From Euonymus europaeus (taxonomy: Eukaryota; Streptophyta; Magnoliopsida; Celastrales; Celastraceae): 64,000 bases of DNA. Under the pieces are notes generated by a model. The model was not told the DNA's origin. It did no database searches and saw nothing but the letters and a program-made list of their open reading frames with translations. The translations under genes were made by a program, and so were the position numbers. Below are positions 50,896 through 64,000 of this stretch, piece after piece (positions within the stretch are counted from its first letter, which is position 1; every line of letters begins with the position of its first letter). The DNA is taken from NCBI GenBank assembly GCA_963580455.1, contig OY756962.1:22829001-22893000 (forward strand), in the 5' to 3' direction.

Positions 50896-52430
50896 ATCGT
50901 ATGCTATCCTTACCAACTTATATTCACAGCTTCACAAAGAATGATTCTTCATTAGGTTCAATGTAGAAGTACAAATCGTATGTGACAATGCTGGCTGACG
51001 CTGTATATTTCGAGGATTTACAATATATTCCTTAAAAGACGAGTGAAAGATGGAACTTTTCTGTTGACCTAACTTTCCAGCGCGCAGAGAAAAGAACATC
51101 CCTTATTTTCTGTACTTTTCGATATCAATAATTAAAAATAAAATGATAAGTACTTGATATCAATAACCCTCATCTGGCCTAGACCTAAGTTGATATAATT
51201 AATCTCTTTTGTTAGTTCGAGTTTTTGATTTATACTTGCGTTGGAGTCTTTGATTACTTGAGTGTCGATTTTTTTTGTTTGTAATAGTGTGTTTTCCGAA
51301 TATGAAAACTCATAATTGTTATAAATAAATATGTAATATTTTATTGCTTGAGACTATTACATGTGATTATATTATGAATAACCCGAAAAAAATATGGGGG
51401 ATAGCAACCCATCGCTATTTGTGCCCTCGGTAGATCAAATCCTGGGAACACCCTGTAGCGCTGTCCTACTCGAAGGAAAGGAGAATTAGGTGAAGTCAGT
51501 CTTGCTGCTGCTTCCCAATTGAAACATGTTCGCATTTTCCTCATGTACATTCAATATATGGCTAAGGCGGTTGCTGTATATTTGGAGGATTTACAATTTA
51601 TTCCTGAATTTTGTACGGTTGACTCATGAATCAATTCTGGAATGGGACATCGGCTGCATCTACAAGTATTACGTTTCTTCACCCATTTGCCAACCAGCCG
51701 GCCGATCGATCTCAATTAGGGTACAAAATAATGACATTAGAAACCGGTAATAATGTAATACGTACAATCTAAAAAAATAAAAGTCATATTGATTAGAGTA
51801 AAAAAGTAGCATTACTAAAACGGGACTCCTTTGAGGTCATGTCCCTATTTGGAGGTGGGGAGACTGGAGAGCTTGGAGATTTGATCATTCAAGGTAAGCA
51901 TTCTTAGAAAGCTCTAATACAAGTGGTCATTTGGACATTAAAAACAAATCTGTATACATTACATTATAGAGGTTCTAATCCTATTGTTTACCCACAAGTA
52001 CAAACTACAACAATATGGAAAGAAAACAAGAAAAAAGGGAAAGGGGAAAAAGTTCAAAGATGTAACTTATAATTACATGTTTTGAGCAAAATCCATGCAC
52101 CACAATTAAAACATGAGCGTGACATTAATGCATGACAAAATTTTATCAATCAACATATGTACATGCATGATCCAACTTTACAAATCAACAACTATACAAA
52201 TGAACAAGCTTAATTCATTTGATCATTTCAAATCATGTACTCTTTCCACAGCCCTTCCTACGATTCCTGTGGCACTGTGCAGCCCGAAATACTTGCTCGA
52301 CTAAGATCCCTTTGTTAAAATTGAAAGGAATAGAAGCCAAGCAGTAACTTTTCGCTTTCAACAAGACAACTTCCGATCATACCTGTCTTTGCAGCCCTAA
52401 GACCTCAAATGCTATCTTGATCCTAATTCT
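50896..52430. other. spacer between convergent genes
   Basis: Holds the 3' regions of the membrane-protein gene (+) and the OSCA-like gene (-). No further gene or clear element found. Confidence 0.55.
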
Positions 52431-55400
52431 TCACGATTCCAGCTTTACACAAGGATTTATAGCCTCTGGACCTTGGATGTTGTGATCTCCTTCATTCATG
52501 TTTCCAGCTTTACAGAAGTCTCTAGAAGTTAATGCAAATTGGCAATACGCTGAATGCAACTGTCGATAAATCTCTTCCATTCTCCCGCACATCTCATCAC
52601 GTCGATCCATCTCAATAAGAATCTGAAGGAGGCAAATCATGAAACTTTAACATGTCCACAGAGAGGTAGAGATAGGAGAACAAAAACGATTTTTTCGTTG
52701 ATACCTGTGCAGCGATCTGTTTAAAGGTAGGCAAAAACCGCTGTCTGCAATACTCATGAAAGAGGAGGGTCAAGATAATCAATGGAATGGTGAAACCAGA
52801 TGCCACAGGTGATCGTTTAATTCCAAAAACTCCAAGAGCTATAATTTGAGTCAACACCAATGAAAAGATGGTTGCATTGTGAACAACAGGCCAGTATTGT
52901 CCCCCACTGTCATATTTCGATTCATACACATTGAGAATCTGACAAAGATACTGTGTAAAAAAACACTTTCTAAAAAGAGAACGGAAGTAAATAGACCAAT
53001 TATTCAAATAGGAAAAACAATAGAGAATCAACGGTAAACATACAATATGTTTTATTCTAATTAATGTTTTTTAAGAAAAATGAAAATCTTCTACGCTGCT
53101 ACAGCCAGTCTACGTCAATTTTATTTTGAAAAGAAAAAATTTATTAACGGCACAAAGGGTGCAGCCCAAGCACAAACCAAAGTTACATTAAAAGAAACCT
53201 GAGAGTGAGACTATCAAAAATACTCAACCAAGGTTAAGCACAAGCACAGAAAGCCAACCAGCCAAAAAGACCCCAATCGAACACTCCTTGTCATAAAAAA
53301 TCGAAGAGTTACGATCTTCCAGATTAATCAACAAGTACATTGAAGATGCATAACTAATGACAACATTTAGCTCCTATAAATAAAACATCTCTGCAATTAG
53401 CCACAGAAATATGCTGAAGATGCATAGCATAACTAATGACATGATCTCGGTAAAAAGAATGTCTCAAGAGAACTAATAATTACAATCTTGGCAAAATGCT
53501 TTTATTTTAAACGTAAAACTTAAACCTTGATTTTTTCATCTTCGTCAATGAAAAATTTCACACACTTGTATCGGGTGGTAATCAAGCTGAACAATGTGAA
53601 CTTTTTGCATGGCATGGCAGCTCAACTAAAATGGTCATCATCAGACTTATATCGTCAAATTTATGTATGATTTGATTGTGCTTGCAAATGTGCACAATAA
53701 TTCAAGCTGAGTTTAAATTTGAGCTCTATCTGATATAGGATAAGATCATGGAGGATAGCTAGGAGAACTTCATATGCCCTTTGAGGATAGGGACTGTGAG
53801 GATATAAGACATATGCTGGTGAAGCTCTAAAGAAGATGAGCAGCGATAAGCGACGAGGCCGGAAATTTTTGTTTAAATGTAGGAATGCAGAGGGAGATAG
53901 ATATACTATTCCAAACCAATCTCTTTTATCACATTTTGAGGACCTATTAAATGCTTGATGCAAGAAACTACTGTATTACCTACCTATAATAAGGTAGGCG
54001 ATATTGATGGTTGTGACAACTATCAGGGAATCAAGCTTATGAATTGTATTGTTAGAATATGTATAAATGATGTGAAATGCCTCCCAACAAGTTAACTTAT
54101 TGGGTTGAATGAAAAAGAAACTAATCTTAACATGATCTCAAATCAAGAGATCTTGAGTTCAAATCTAAGCCTCCACAATTTAAACCCCCATTTGTTGTTT
54201 TCCCAAGCGTGGGTCTTTGTGTGTGTTTGTTGTTGCCCCAAGTGATGGTCTTGTGTGAGAGTAATCCTAGTGTTGAGCCTTATTTGTTGTGCACATGTTG
54301 GGAGGTCAAATTGTCCAGCACACTTGAGGGAGAGTGTTAGAACATGTATAAATGATGTGAAATGCACCAACCCAATAAGTTAATTTATTGGGTTGAAAGT
54401 AACTAATCTTAACACATACAATGAGGTCAACAACTCCCCTGCACAAGACTTCCGCAGTGGGCGGGATCGGGACAGACATGACTCACTTGTTACCCTTCCA
54501 AAAATTAAAACTGTGAGTCTGTTAACTCTAGGTTGTGCCTTCAGTAGGCTGGATCGGGGCCGGATCACACAATGAATTTTCGGTTATTTAGGATTCTGGT
54601 TTTCGATTAGGATAGGACATCGTGGAAGATACTAATGCAAGCAACATATCTAAAAGAGAATTTCCTATCACAAATCCACAATGACAATTAGCAACGAGCC
54701 ATTCTTATTTGAACTCTAGTCCACAGCTCAATTCGGGCTCAAATCACTTGCAGCCTAGCAGGTGACCTTGCAAAATGATAAACAGTCGTTTCTCAATTGG
54801 TTTACAAAGATGAGTTATGGATTGGCAAAAATATTTATGCCAAGCAACATATGAACATACATCCAAAAATGTCACATGACAACCAAAAACTCACAACTTC
54901 ATCCAAGGGATGACAACAGATCAAATATTTTGTGAGCACCATTTTACTATCAATGCATTGTTGATAAATTATATAAAAAAACTTCCATATGTGAAATTTA
55001 CTAAAATGAACAAGCTCTACATAATAGAGAGATGCAATTAAATGTCAACAACAAAGATAATAAAAGAAAAAGATCTCCCATACACAAAAGAAATGTAATA
55101 ATATAATCAAATAAAATCGAAACAATTTAATGCAGACACAAATAATCAACAGTAGATCTCTCACCTGGTTTCGATATATAAGGTTCGCCAAAATAAAGTA
55201 AATTAATAAGAAGGGCAGTATTAGAGGTGCCATGATGGAACAGGTGAAGCCCAGAAGACCAAAAACTAAGACTTTTGGAACCTCCGTATGATATGGAAAG
55301 GTCAAGCTATTGGGTGAATCTTCCTTTATTCTGAGTATAAACTTTTTTACCATGTTGCAGAGTAGTGGAAAAATTTGCATGAGTTCACATGATAGGCTTG

Positions 55401-58400
55401 CCCAACCTGACGTTAAAACATAAGTCATGAAGAAACTAGCCTGCAGATAACCAAAAATCAGAGACACGATCAATGAAAACCTTCTTGTAGCATGAAGAAA
55501 CATAAGCAGCATGGAAGGAAACCACATTATAAGAATAAACAAGTCTGCTCACATAATTACAGTCAGCATAATTACGTGAAGGGTAATGATAACAGGGATG
55601 TATACTAAATGTCTCATTCACCTAATACTTATCTGAAGAATTCAGAATATAAAAACGAATCACGTGACATAGCATAAAAAAGGCACATCACACGCACAAC
55701 TTAAAGTCACATATAGATCACCTGTGTTGGCACTGCCCTGGCCAGTATGGCAGGTATGTCTCTTACACTAGAGAAGGCATTCAATTGCTTGAGAATAGAC
55801 CCTGAGAGAACATTAACGAAGAAGACATTCCAGATGTTAAAGTATAAGACTTTCAAGCATGCACTCTTTTTCCTTCCACTATGGGAGACGGATCCCTCCA
55901 CTGTTGAAAACAGCATCATTGTCGGAGGAACAGTATACAAAAACAGCATCAAAATCACACTTGGTAGGTAACCTGTTACCAGCTGGTTGATGAATTTCCT
56001 GCAAAAGAGCACAAAGTTTACAAGTGTGTTCAGAGCCTGTAAACCAGCCACACTTCTTTCATTTTTTTCAATCCTCCTCTGATGATGCTAAAATGTTGAT
56101 AATAAACAACACTGGAAAAGGAAAACTGGAGAGAAAAGAAACTCTGAGAGATTTTAGATTATATGCAAAACACTGTAACTTCAAAAGCAAAATTAGTATG
56201 CAACTCACTTTCACTTACTCCAAGACTCTATTTAGAAGCAGACACTATGCCTGTAGCATTAAAATTTAAAAAAACTTATTTTTTTAAAATTATTATTATA
56301 AAAGCAGACCAACAAGGCAACAAGGAATACACCACAAATAAATTACCTAAAAGAGGGCAGCATTTACACACACAAAAAAAAAGAGAGAAGAAGAAGCAAC
56401 CTGAACTTCCACCAAAAAAACACAACAAAGGGGTCTTATGGGTCTTATGCATATGAGAAAAAAAGAAGTGACGCAACAAGCAATAAGATAACCTTGGAAG
56501 CGCAGTAGAATGTTGTTACCCTTGAAAATTATAATAAAAGGACCTATATCTAACCCCACCACAACATATTGTAGAGTGTCACTTGACTGTGTTATTTTCC
56601 ATATACACCATTAAAAACTGAAATAAATTCTACTACAAGATAATAGTCAATGTCTCCAAAACTAAGTAGCAGCAATATAAGCAAAAGGGATGGAACAATA
56701 ATATTCTAGTCTGATAACACCTCTAACTGATTCATCATTATATCAATTTCTCTAACAACCCATGGGATTCCCATTCATTTTTATAATGGCAAATCTCAAT
56801 GGCTAAATGTTACGTGTGCCATACATTTACCTTGAAACTTATAATAAGTAATAAAAAACCCACAGAGAAACCATGTAACCAATAAGATAAATGAAACAAA
56901 AGCAATAGCGCCCAGTAGATGGCAACCACCACAGCAAAATAACACGTACTTGCTTAAAAATCCTCGTAAAAAGGGCAATGCCTGGGCCAGCTGCTCTAGT
57001 TGAGTCAAGCCTTGTACAAGTGTGACAGGTAAAAGGAACACAAACATGAAGGCAATAGCAGCTAGAAGCGTTGCTATCTTACGGAGCCACAATTGCCTAT
57101 AAGGTATACAAAGGTTTGACCATAAAATATCATTCTTCTCTGGGGCCAATTCTGTAACCCATAACATGGGGTTTGATGATTGAAGCACCTGTGCAGCAAG
57201 AAAAGCAGCATAACGTGTCTTGAAGAAAACAAAAGCAGTTGCACACTCCTGTATAAAGGAACATAAAATTAGTAATACAGTAAAGCAACTTTCACCAAAG
57301 TTTGTAAAATAAAACAGTTCATTTTTGCTCACAAATTTCAAAAGGGATCATCAACCAAGACCATTTCATAGATGAATAATGCTAATTACAAAGCCAAAAC
57401 ATCAAAATGTTCCCCAAACAACTCTGCAGACAAAACCATAAACGTACCTCATCACATCCTCAGTAGCTATTATTATCAGTTATACTAACTGCCCAAGTTG
57501 TGTAACAGAAGAAGCAATTCATCCAGACAAAATAATATCAACTTTTAGTGAGGTGCAAACATGCAAGAAGGTTTAAGAGTCTCCTATGATAGGCGTTCAC
57601 TATGGACCAAGCTGAAAGAGTAGAGAGTCAATCCAGTCTTAATGTCAAGTCTATCATGAGGTGATAATATTTGACCAAAGGAAGCCTGGTATTCAATGAG
57701 AAGCATATATGGTTAAAGTTTATCGGACTAACTTTCCTCCCTCAATCATCGCACTAATTGCAAATGATGTCTATTGACAAGTTAGTATTAGTTAACACCC
57801 ATAACTCATTACTTAGTTAACCCAACAAGCTGGAAATTTGGAGCATAAAACAAGAAGCACTAATTCCCGGACTATGTGGAGGCAACACCATTTCAAAGAT
57901 AGGAAAAAAACGTTGTTGTTAACTAAAGCTTTGGAAACATAAAACAAATAAATGAACAAACAGTATGCAAAAATAAAATTGGGAAATCTTAAATAAATTA
58001 CATATGTAAACAAAAATGATTGACAGATATTGACTCAGAAATGTATATTTATGTCAAGGATGTTACTTTGTCTCTCGAAGCTACACCCAGATCCACAAAA
58101 CCTGCTGTCTCCTTGACATTCTCTTTTACTGCCTCTTCACTAGAAAGGACCTTAAAATCATTGACACTTCCTCCACAACATCCAGAAGGTATCAGGCATG
58201 GTTTATGACCATGTTCAGGATAATCAGCTGATAACATCTTGATGATCTTTTCTGCATCACTCTGCAAATAAAGCATCATCAGGAATCACAAAAAATCATA
58301 CAATTCTGTATAAGCATATGACATTTTGAAAACATAAAGAGAATATGGTACATAAACTTAAAAGTGAAAGGATATATGAAAACTTAGATTTTTCTTGACT

Positions 58401-61080
58401 AATCTTCGTCAGACCTAATGTTGACACATGTCATCACCATTCTTGTTTCTTTTGAGCAGCACCATGAAAATCTAATTCTTACCCTAATCCTCCACTTTGG
58501 AAATTAGGATAGTTCTAATAATACCTTAACCTAAGTACCAAATAAATTCAAATAACACATGGATCAGAAGCTGATGTCAGCATCAATGCAAAGAAAGAAT
58601 GATCAGTAGGAAGTATCAACCAAGGTAACACTTCATAAGACTTCCACATACAAGATTTAAAAATTAGAATATTGAGTTTAATAATGATGTAGCTCTTAAA
58701 AGACCAAACAAGAGCCAAAAAAAGAAGGAAAAAAAGAAGAAGAAATAATTATCAGAGTGCAAAAGACAGAGTCAACACATGGTAATTAGTGTTTACACAG
58801 CACTTATGTGGCATAATTTAATGAGTGAGATATGATTTAAAAGAACTTATGAATGTATAGAAAATCTATACATTAATGAAAATGCCAATGAATGGGTCAT
58901 CTTTTGGGGTATATCATAACTTTTAATACCATGAAAAACCAAATCAAGTTCACCAGATTATCAATACCAATCAACTGATGATGGCCGCCTCAGAAATAAT
59001 CTACCATACACAATCTAAACATCACTCTGGTAAGATAATCATCTAACACCAAACATCCTCCTCCTTTCCAACGCAAGATCCCTATGACCTTTACTAAAAT
59101 CATCCAAATTTAAATTTCAATCGGAATTAAAAAGATGTTATGTAAATATAGTCACAGTCAAATAATGTGTCTCTAGACTTGTAGGCATTCTACTCGTTAA
59201 AATTCAAATTTAGTTTCTCTTTTTACTGAAACTTTTTTCTATAAAATAACTGCCATGATTGAAACAAAGTAAGAAAAGGATAAACCTTGTTTTCACCATT
59301 TTCTTATAAACATGGAGCACACTTATTCAAATCTAACCAAATGCACTTTTGCAAACTAAGAAACTGCAAATGGAAACAGAATATGAAAATTCACAAATAT
59401 ATTGCAAACCATTAAACCAACAACCTGTCATTGCCTGAACATCAGCCCATAGAGAACTATCGCTACATATAAACAATTACAGAAAGAAATGATATAAGAA
59501 GCAATATTTAAGACAAAATAAAAATTGCTCCAATCATTTAAGTCAGAGGCACACCATCAGCTTCTGAACGGTGCCAGATCGATACACCATTTGGTGAGAC
59601 AAGTAACTTGATGCATAATAATTGGCAAAGAATTTTGCCAAAGTATCGCTGTATGATTCCCCTGAAAGCCATGGAATAGCACGAACAAGAATAGTAAAAT
59701 GGCTTGGCTTTGGAGAAGATCCAATTATGTGGCCCAACCTCATCTTACTGATACTTTTGTACTCCTACAAAAATGCAGCAGTTATAAAATGGACATCAAC
59801 TATCAATAGAAAATCTATTTATACAAGGAGGTAACGAATATAGTTTTCCATCCTTACGAAGTAGAGAAGAATACAAGCTGAGAAGGATATGATGTATAAG
59901 GCGAGGCAATGAGCCCAAAGCCTGAAAAATATATTAATGGATAAAAAGAAACACGTGAGTGAACTATGTTAAATTATGTCAAACATGAAAGTGGAAGAGA
60001 GAAGCAAAGGCAAACTCTGCAACTATGGCATGAAAACTACTACGATTACTAATTAAAACAGATTCCTTGCAACTGCCACTTTATGCAAAGATTTAGATGG
60101 CAATGACTGTAAATAAATTACCCTCGTAGGACTGCATATTTGTATGATAGCACCACAATAATGGCTTTCCAAAACCATATGATAACTTCCAAAGGATTTC
60201 ATCCAGGCTTCAGAAACAATTGCGAAAGGAATGTGAAAGTAGACTTTCAGAAAACCAATAAATGAAAATAATAGCATAGGGGGTCCTAATCTTTCTCTCA
60301 ATATATACGTCGAAATGCATACACCACTAAAGCCTAGATCTGAGTCAGAGCTAACAAGATAAGTTTTTTGCCCTCAAAAAGTCAATTACAACATAAAGCT
60401 TGTACCATTTGGAACGTTCTTTGACATTCCCAATTGTAAAAACCTCAAGTGATTCCGATGGAATTTGCTTGTGACCGTGAGGCATTTCTTGGCCATAATA
60501 ATTCACAGGAAGCACCAGAAAAAGACAAATGATAGCAGCAATGGAGAATATTCTGATACTGTAGACATAGAAGAAAATAGCATAGCACTGTTAGTAAAAT
60601 AAAACAGTAAGAACTAAGTTGTACAAACACAATAACATGCATAAACTCTTCATTAGAGAATATTTCAACTGTGGACTGCAAAATGACAACCTTATGGGGA
60701 GATATTTTATCATCATTACGCATAGTTAAAAAGAACAATATATTGGTCAACAAGACAGCATTGTTCGCAGAGTTTGAAGTCCAGACATATTTTAATCACC
60801 TGAACACAAGTATCCTCAGAAAAACCACAGCGTCCATGCCACCAATAAACATTATTTCTTCTTCAGATGTTTCCCAGGCCTTCACTATCCAACTTGGGGA
60901 AGGAACAAATCTATCAAAACATAAAGGATCTAGACGTCTCACTCGTTCTGACGCAATCCTTCGACCAAAGTACACACTTAAATTGCTCGGTTGCTTTCTC
61001 AAGATGGAATAAAGCGAAATAAGTGCCACCGAGACACCAATGTTAATGCCAGCAGAAGTTAAAAGGGCATTAAGGTCCAT
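52431..61080 (-). CDS. OSCA/CSC1-like channel protein, RXW8 type (10 coding exons, 726 aa)
   Basis: Member of the DUF221 (RSN1_7TM) family of mechanosensitive or hyperosmolality-gated cation channels, related to TMEM16/TMC proteins. Coding exons in order are 60800-61080, 60406-60558, 59858-59921, 59555-59764, 58067-58261, 56950-57248, 55722-55998, 55165-55440, 52705-52938 and 52431-52622, giving 726 residues in phase. The first segment MDLNALLTSAGINIGVSVAL is the family's N-terminal helix. Other landmarks are RFVPSPSWIVKAWET, FLVLPVNYYGQ, SKPSHFTILVRAIP-like KPSHFTILVRAIPW, the cytosolic region around exon 58067-58261, ECATAFVFFKTRYAAFLAAQ, and pore-region helices such as YLPSVILMLFLYTVPPTMML. 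LIYFILANLIYRNQ and PLIILTLLFHEYCRQRFLPT follow. The acidic/polar tail ends VKLES. Exon 1 is preceded by an acceptor at about 61088, so a 5' leader exon lies upstream. Start and paralogue resemblance point to the RXW8 subgroup. Confidence 0.93.
54050..54414 (+). mobile_element. TRIM-like mini LTR retrotransposon in an OSCA-gene intron
   Basis: Two direct repeats, 54050-54132 (83 bp) and 54335-54414 (80 bp), both start TGTTAGAA(T/C)ATGTATAAA and end AATCTTAACA, with inverted TGTTA/TAACA tips as in LTRs. A purine run GAGGGAGAG lies immediately before the second repeat, where a polypurine tract should be. The 202-base interior has no coding capacity. No clear primer-binding site or 5-bp target duplication was found. 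It sits in the 2.2-kb intron 52939-55164. Confidence 0.75.
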
Positions 61081-62608
61081 TGTCCCTCTATATCGCAAAC
61101 ATAATGAATCCCATTACTGACGAACACAGAATAACAGGAAGAGAATGGCCTGATTTAACAAAAGTTTAGTCCCTCAGACGCTTACAAGTCAGTCTCTCAC
61201 AGTATACTTACAATGAATATGATCTGGATGTCTGCCAAAGGAGTTTCAAAATATAGTCAAACTAATTGTCAAACTGTATGACTGGCACAGTGGCACCATC
61301 TGTAGCAATACACACGAAATCAAAGAATTTACAGTAAAACGAGAAAATTTGTTAAAATATTGATGTACTCATGCCAATTGCCAAGTATATTTTGATTTCA
61401 TCAACCTTATTTTTTTCCCACCCAAGACCTCGTCAAAATTCCGACATCAATCCTAATATAAGATAAACAGCAAACTCTAAAGTCAGAGGCACAGAGAGAT
61501 TAAAGAAAAAATAGCTCTGATAAAAGCCTGCGGAAGTCTCAAACTATCGACATAAATTGTTCCACGAAGCACGATAGCACAACTTAATCGCTTCAATCTA
61601 AATCATTTGGTGATGATTAACAGGCAAAAGACTAACCAAAAAAAGGAACAAAACAGGAGCAATCGTACGATGCAGCATTAAAGCAGCGACTAATCCTTTG
61701 ATTAAACACAGCACCTGTCACAACTCTACGCCAAACAGTTTTCACAAACTCCCAATGCGATTCGGATTAAAGAGATTGCATGCAAAATGAAAAGCTAATC
61801 AACGAAATGGCGCAGAAACGTAAAAGAGAATTGCGCTTGAACTTGTACGCCATTACCACGGTTTGTTTTTGCTTCGGCTTCACATAAAAACAACAAAATT
61901 AATTTCAGACGACGCAAATTCGGGACGGAACCCTAGATTTTGGGATAAAACCTGAAAAAAATTAAGGGATTTTTGGATAATCTTGTAAAAGCAAAAGACT
62001 AGGAGGAGCTTTGTTATGTTGTTTATCATGGCACGTTCTCAAAGAAGGATTTGTGCGGGAGATTTGCGAACCGTCTGGAAGGTACTATAACTGACTGGAC
62101 AGCATCGCAGATAATCTGCTGCGGCCCGATCTATCAGATCTCCAAAACTCTCGACTCGGTTGATCATCTTTGCGTGATCTGGGACCCGGCGGGAATTTTG
62201 ATACCAGAATTTCAAGTTTTAACTGTCTGATGGGCCCTTCAATATGGATTAGGCCCAGTTATATACCAGAAGGGCCTCATTTCAACACTTCCGAAGCAAG
62301 AGTTTTGCCGCACTTTCAAGTTTCAACCTTCTTATGGGCCTCAGCAATGGATGAGGCCCAGTTCTATTATCAGTTGGGCCTAACCATCACAGGCTTGAGA
62401 CTTCTCTGGCTTTCTTGCTGATTCGATCAAAATTCGAAACGATAAAACTACGACTCCAATACAATTAGGGAACCAAGTGTTCGAAGAGAATCCAATAGAA
62501 AACTGAGTAATCTAGGAAACATAATTGAAATAGTGAACCCTGACAATGCGTCTAGGGTTTCGAATTCATCTCTTCTTTTGAGCAGTTAAAGGTTTAATTA
62601 CGTGAGAA
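61081..62608. promoter_or_regulatory. divergent intergenic region, probable bidirectional promoter
   Basis: Separates the start codons of the OSCA-like gene (-) and the small membrane-protein gene (+), which are transcribed away from each other. The part near 61.1-62.1 kb probably holds the OSCA leader exon and intron. A dense cluster of GGGCC motifs lies at 62230-62390. Confidence 0.55.
62230..62390. promoter_or_regulatory. site II (TGGGCC/GGCCCA) cluster
   Basis: ATGGGCCCTT, TTAGGCCCAG, AAGGGCCTCA, ATGGGCCTCA, GAGGCCCAGT and TTGGGCCTAA occur within 160 bases: five strict TGGGCC/GGCCCA sites and one variant, on both strands. In plants such clusters mark promoters of growth and ribosome/mitochondrial genes bound by TCP factors. 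The cluster lies between two divergent genes. Confidence 0.6.
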
Positions 62609-63935
62609 ATGGGAAGCGAAGATGTTAATCGGAGGAAGGATTGTCCTTACCGACCTTCAAACAGACCTCAAGAGAAACCGGAAGATATGAAGCTTTGGGG
62701 AGTATTCCTCTTCGGCTTGATTGGAGCAACCGCCACCACATTCGCTGTGAGTTCTTTCACGAATTTTATTTATGTTTAGTTCTTGGCCTTTTTTTCTTCA
62801 TCGGAAAATGAATTTGGATTCTGTTTTGTGAGAATGATGCACGAATTGAATTAGAAGAGCTTTACGAGTTTAATTGATGCTCCAATATCATGTAGCGTAT
62901 CCTGGAGGTGCTGTTTTACTTAGATTAGAGATTGAATTTCACATTAGGGTTTTATGATTTCCAATATCTGCTCATCAGTGATTCTATGAATCTATATTGA
63001 CTTAATTCTATTTGTGGAGAAAGACTAGCCGAAGCCGTTTTATGGATTTTATTTCTTTAATGCTTGCTAGGTACTTATATTGAGCATTGTATAATCATGA
63101 TTGTCAAAAATATTTTGGAATTCAGAGAATTTTTCTCGACTGCATGATATAAGCTTTGATTATTTTATCAAAAAAAAAAAGCTTTGATTATGGCCCTTGT
63201 GAATGTTTGAGATATGTAGACGAAAGGGCTTGTATATAAAACTTCAAGTCAAGTTGACATAGTCTGTAACTGTTTTTTTGTTTCCACTCTTGCTTTTGAT
63301 CAAAGTCTCGACTCTCGAGTTCCAACTGTCTTTGCCGAATGTTTATCTCTTTCCTCAGATCTTATTGATGACTCAATTTATTATTATAATATAAAGGTAA
63401 CATTATCAGCTCCTTCCATTATAAAGATGGCTCTCCAAGTTCAGAAACCGATGGATGCTTATGTGGAGACATAAGATTTGTAGTGACTAGTAAGTTATTT
63501 TAGACCAAAATGAATGTTACAAGAGACCCACTTCCACCTAGTTTTTTATAGATTCATGTATCTGGTCCCAAATATTTTAGGACTAAGGCTTTGATGATGG
63601 TTATTTCAATGATGAGTTAGTGTCTGTGATATTTGGGAACTCCTTTTTTTAATGGAATAACAAACTTTACTGATAAGCCCCAATTGATGGCTAGCATGTG
63701 GTAGCATACTTGTGATGCTCAAAATTTATAAAAGCCTTAAAGATGTGCCAATAAAGGTATGCATGTAGCACAAGAATCCACGTCCTAGAGGTTTTTTCCC
63801 TTAAATCCTAAGTATATACATAGCTTGCGGTGATTTTTTGTTGGTGGACCAGTATTCTGCGACAATCCATTTGATGCTTGTAGTTATTGACAGGTTCATC
63901 ATCTGCTGAGGACTGTTGATTGGTTCTGGATCCAG
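62609..63935 (+). CDS. small membrane protein, 5' part only (runs off the window)
   Basis: Exon 1, 62609-62746, encodes MGSEDVNRRKDCPYRPSNRP and continues to one hydrophobic stretch, LWGVFLFGLIGATATTFA. Exon 2, 63894-63935, encodes VHHLLRTVDWFWIQ and is followed by a good donor (GTAGAA). Both are in phase 0. The intron is 1147 bases and the remainder lies beyond 64000. The N-terminus is polar, so the single helix is probably an N-in or N-out anchor. I do not recognise the family. It diverges from the OSCA-like gene. Confidence 0.7.
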
Positions 63936-64000
63936 GTAGAAATAGCCTGTCCTAAACTACACACAGATGAATTGCTTAGCTTTTGCTATCATCCATGATA

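Overview
This window is nuclear DNA from a flowering plant, most likely a eudicot. The evidence is spliced genes with GT-AG introns, AT-rich introns and spacers, plant-specific gene families (a DUF1005 protein, an OSCA/CSC1 channel, a HEN4-like KH protein), and plant-type transposons (MULE, hAT, Ty1-copia, SINE, MITEs). I could not identify the species.

Layout, left to right. (1) 308-2655, +: alpha-tubulin, 4 exons, 450 aa. (2) 3812-7450, -: xylulose kinase, 11 coding exons, 558 aa, convergent with tubulin. (3) 7939-11194: a Mutator-like element whose broken minus-strand reading frame joins a FAR1-type/MULE transposase to an OTU-type cysteine protease domain. (4) 13497-23250, -: a DUF676/FAM135-type serine esterase like Arabidopsis ZW18, 15 coding exons, 805 aa. 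Its introns hold a SINE and a hAT element. (5) 26277-30807, -: a five-KH-domain RNA-binding protein (HEN4-like), 7 coding exons, 725 aa. A second hAT element of the same type lies in its probable 5' leader intron. (6) 33.3-42.9 kb: a gene-poor, repeat-rich block with LTR remnants, a decayed copia gag-protease fragment, a 0.55 kb direct duplication and MITEs. (7) 43121-44631, +: DUF1005 protein, 2 exons, 441 aa. (8) 44.6-49.2 kb: spacer with a Tourist-like MITE and a long foldback element. (9) 49213-50895, +: a small multi-pass membrane protein, 3 exons in my model. (10) 52431-61080, -: an OSCA/CSC1-like (RXW8 type) channel, 10 coding exons, 726 aa; a TRIM-like element lies in one intron. (11) 62609 onward, +: the first two exons of a small membrane protein that runs off the window.

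The genes are unrelated housekeeping and membrane functions, not a pathway. All multi-exon models were assembled by eye from splice signals, reading phase and family resemblance. In every complete model the exons sum to a whole number of codons. The most notable non-genic observations are the OTU-carrying MULE, two hAT elements with perfect 8-bp target duplications in introns of adjacent genes, the 290-bp foldback at 48.3-48.6 kb, a TRIM-like mini-retrotransposon, a GC-AG intron splitting the esterase core, and a site II-rich probable bidirectional promoter. I see no convincing evidence of a new multi-gene system.
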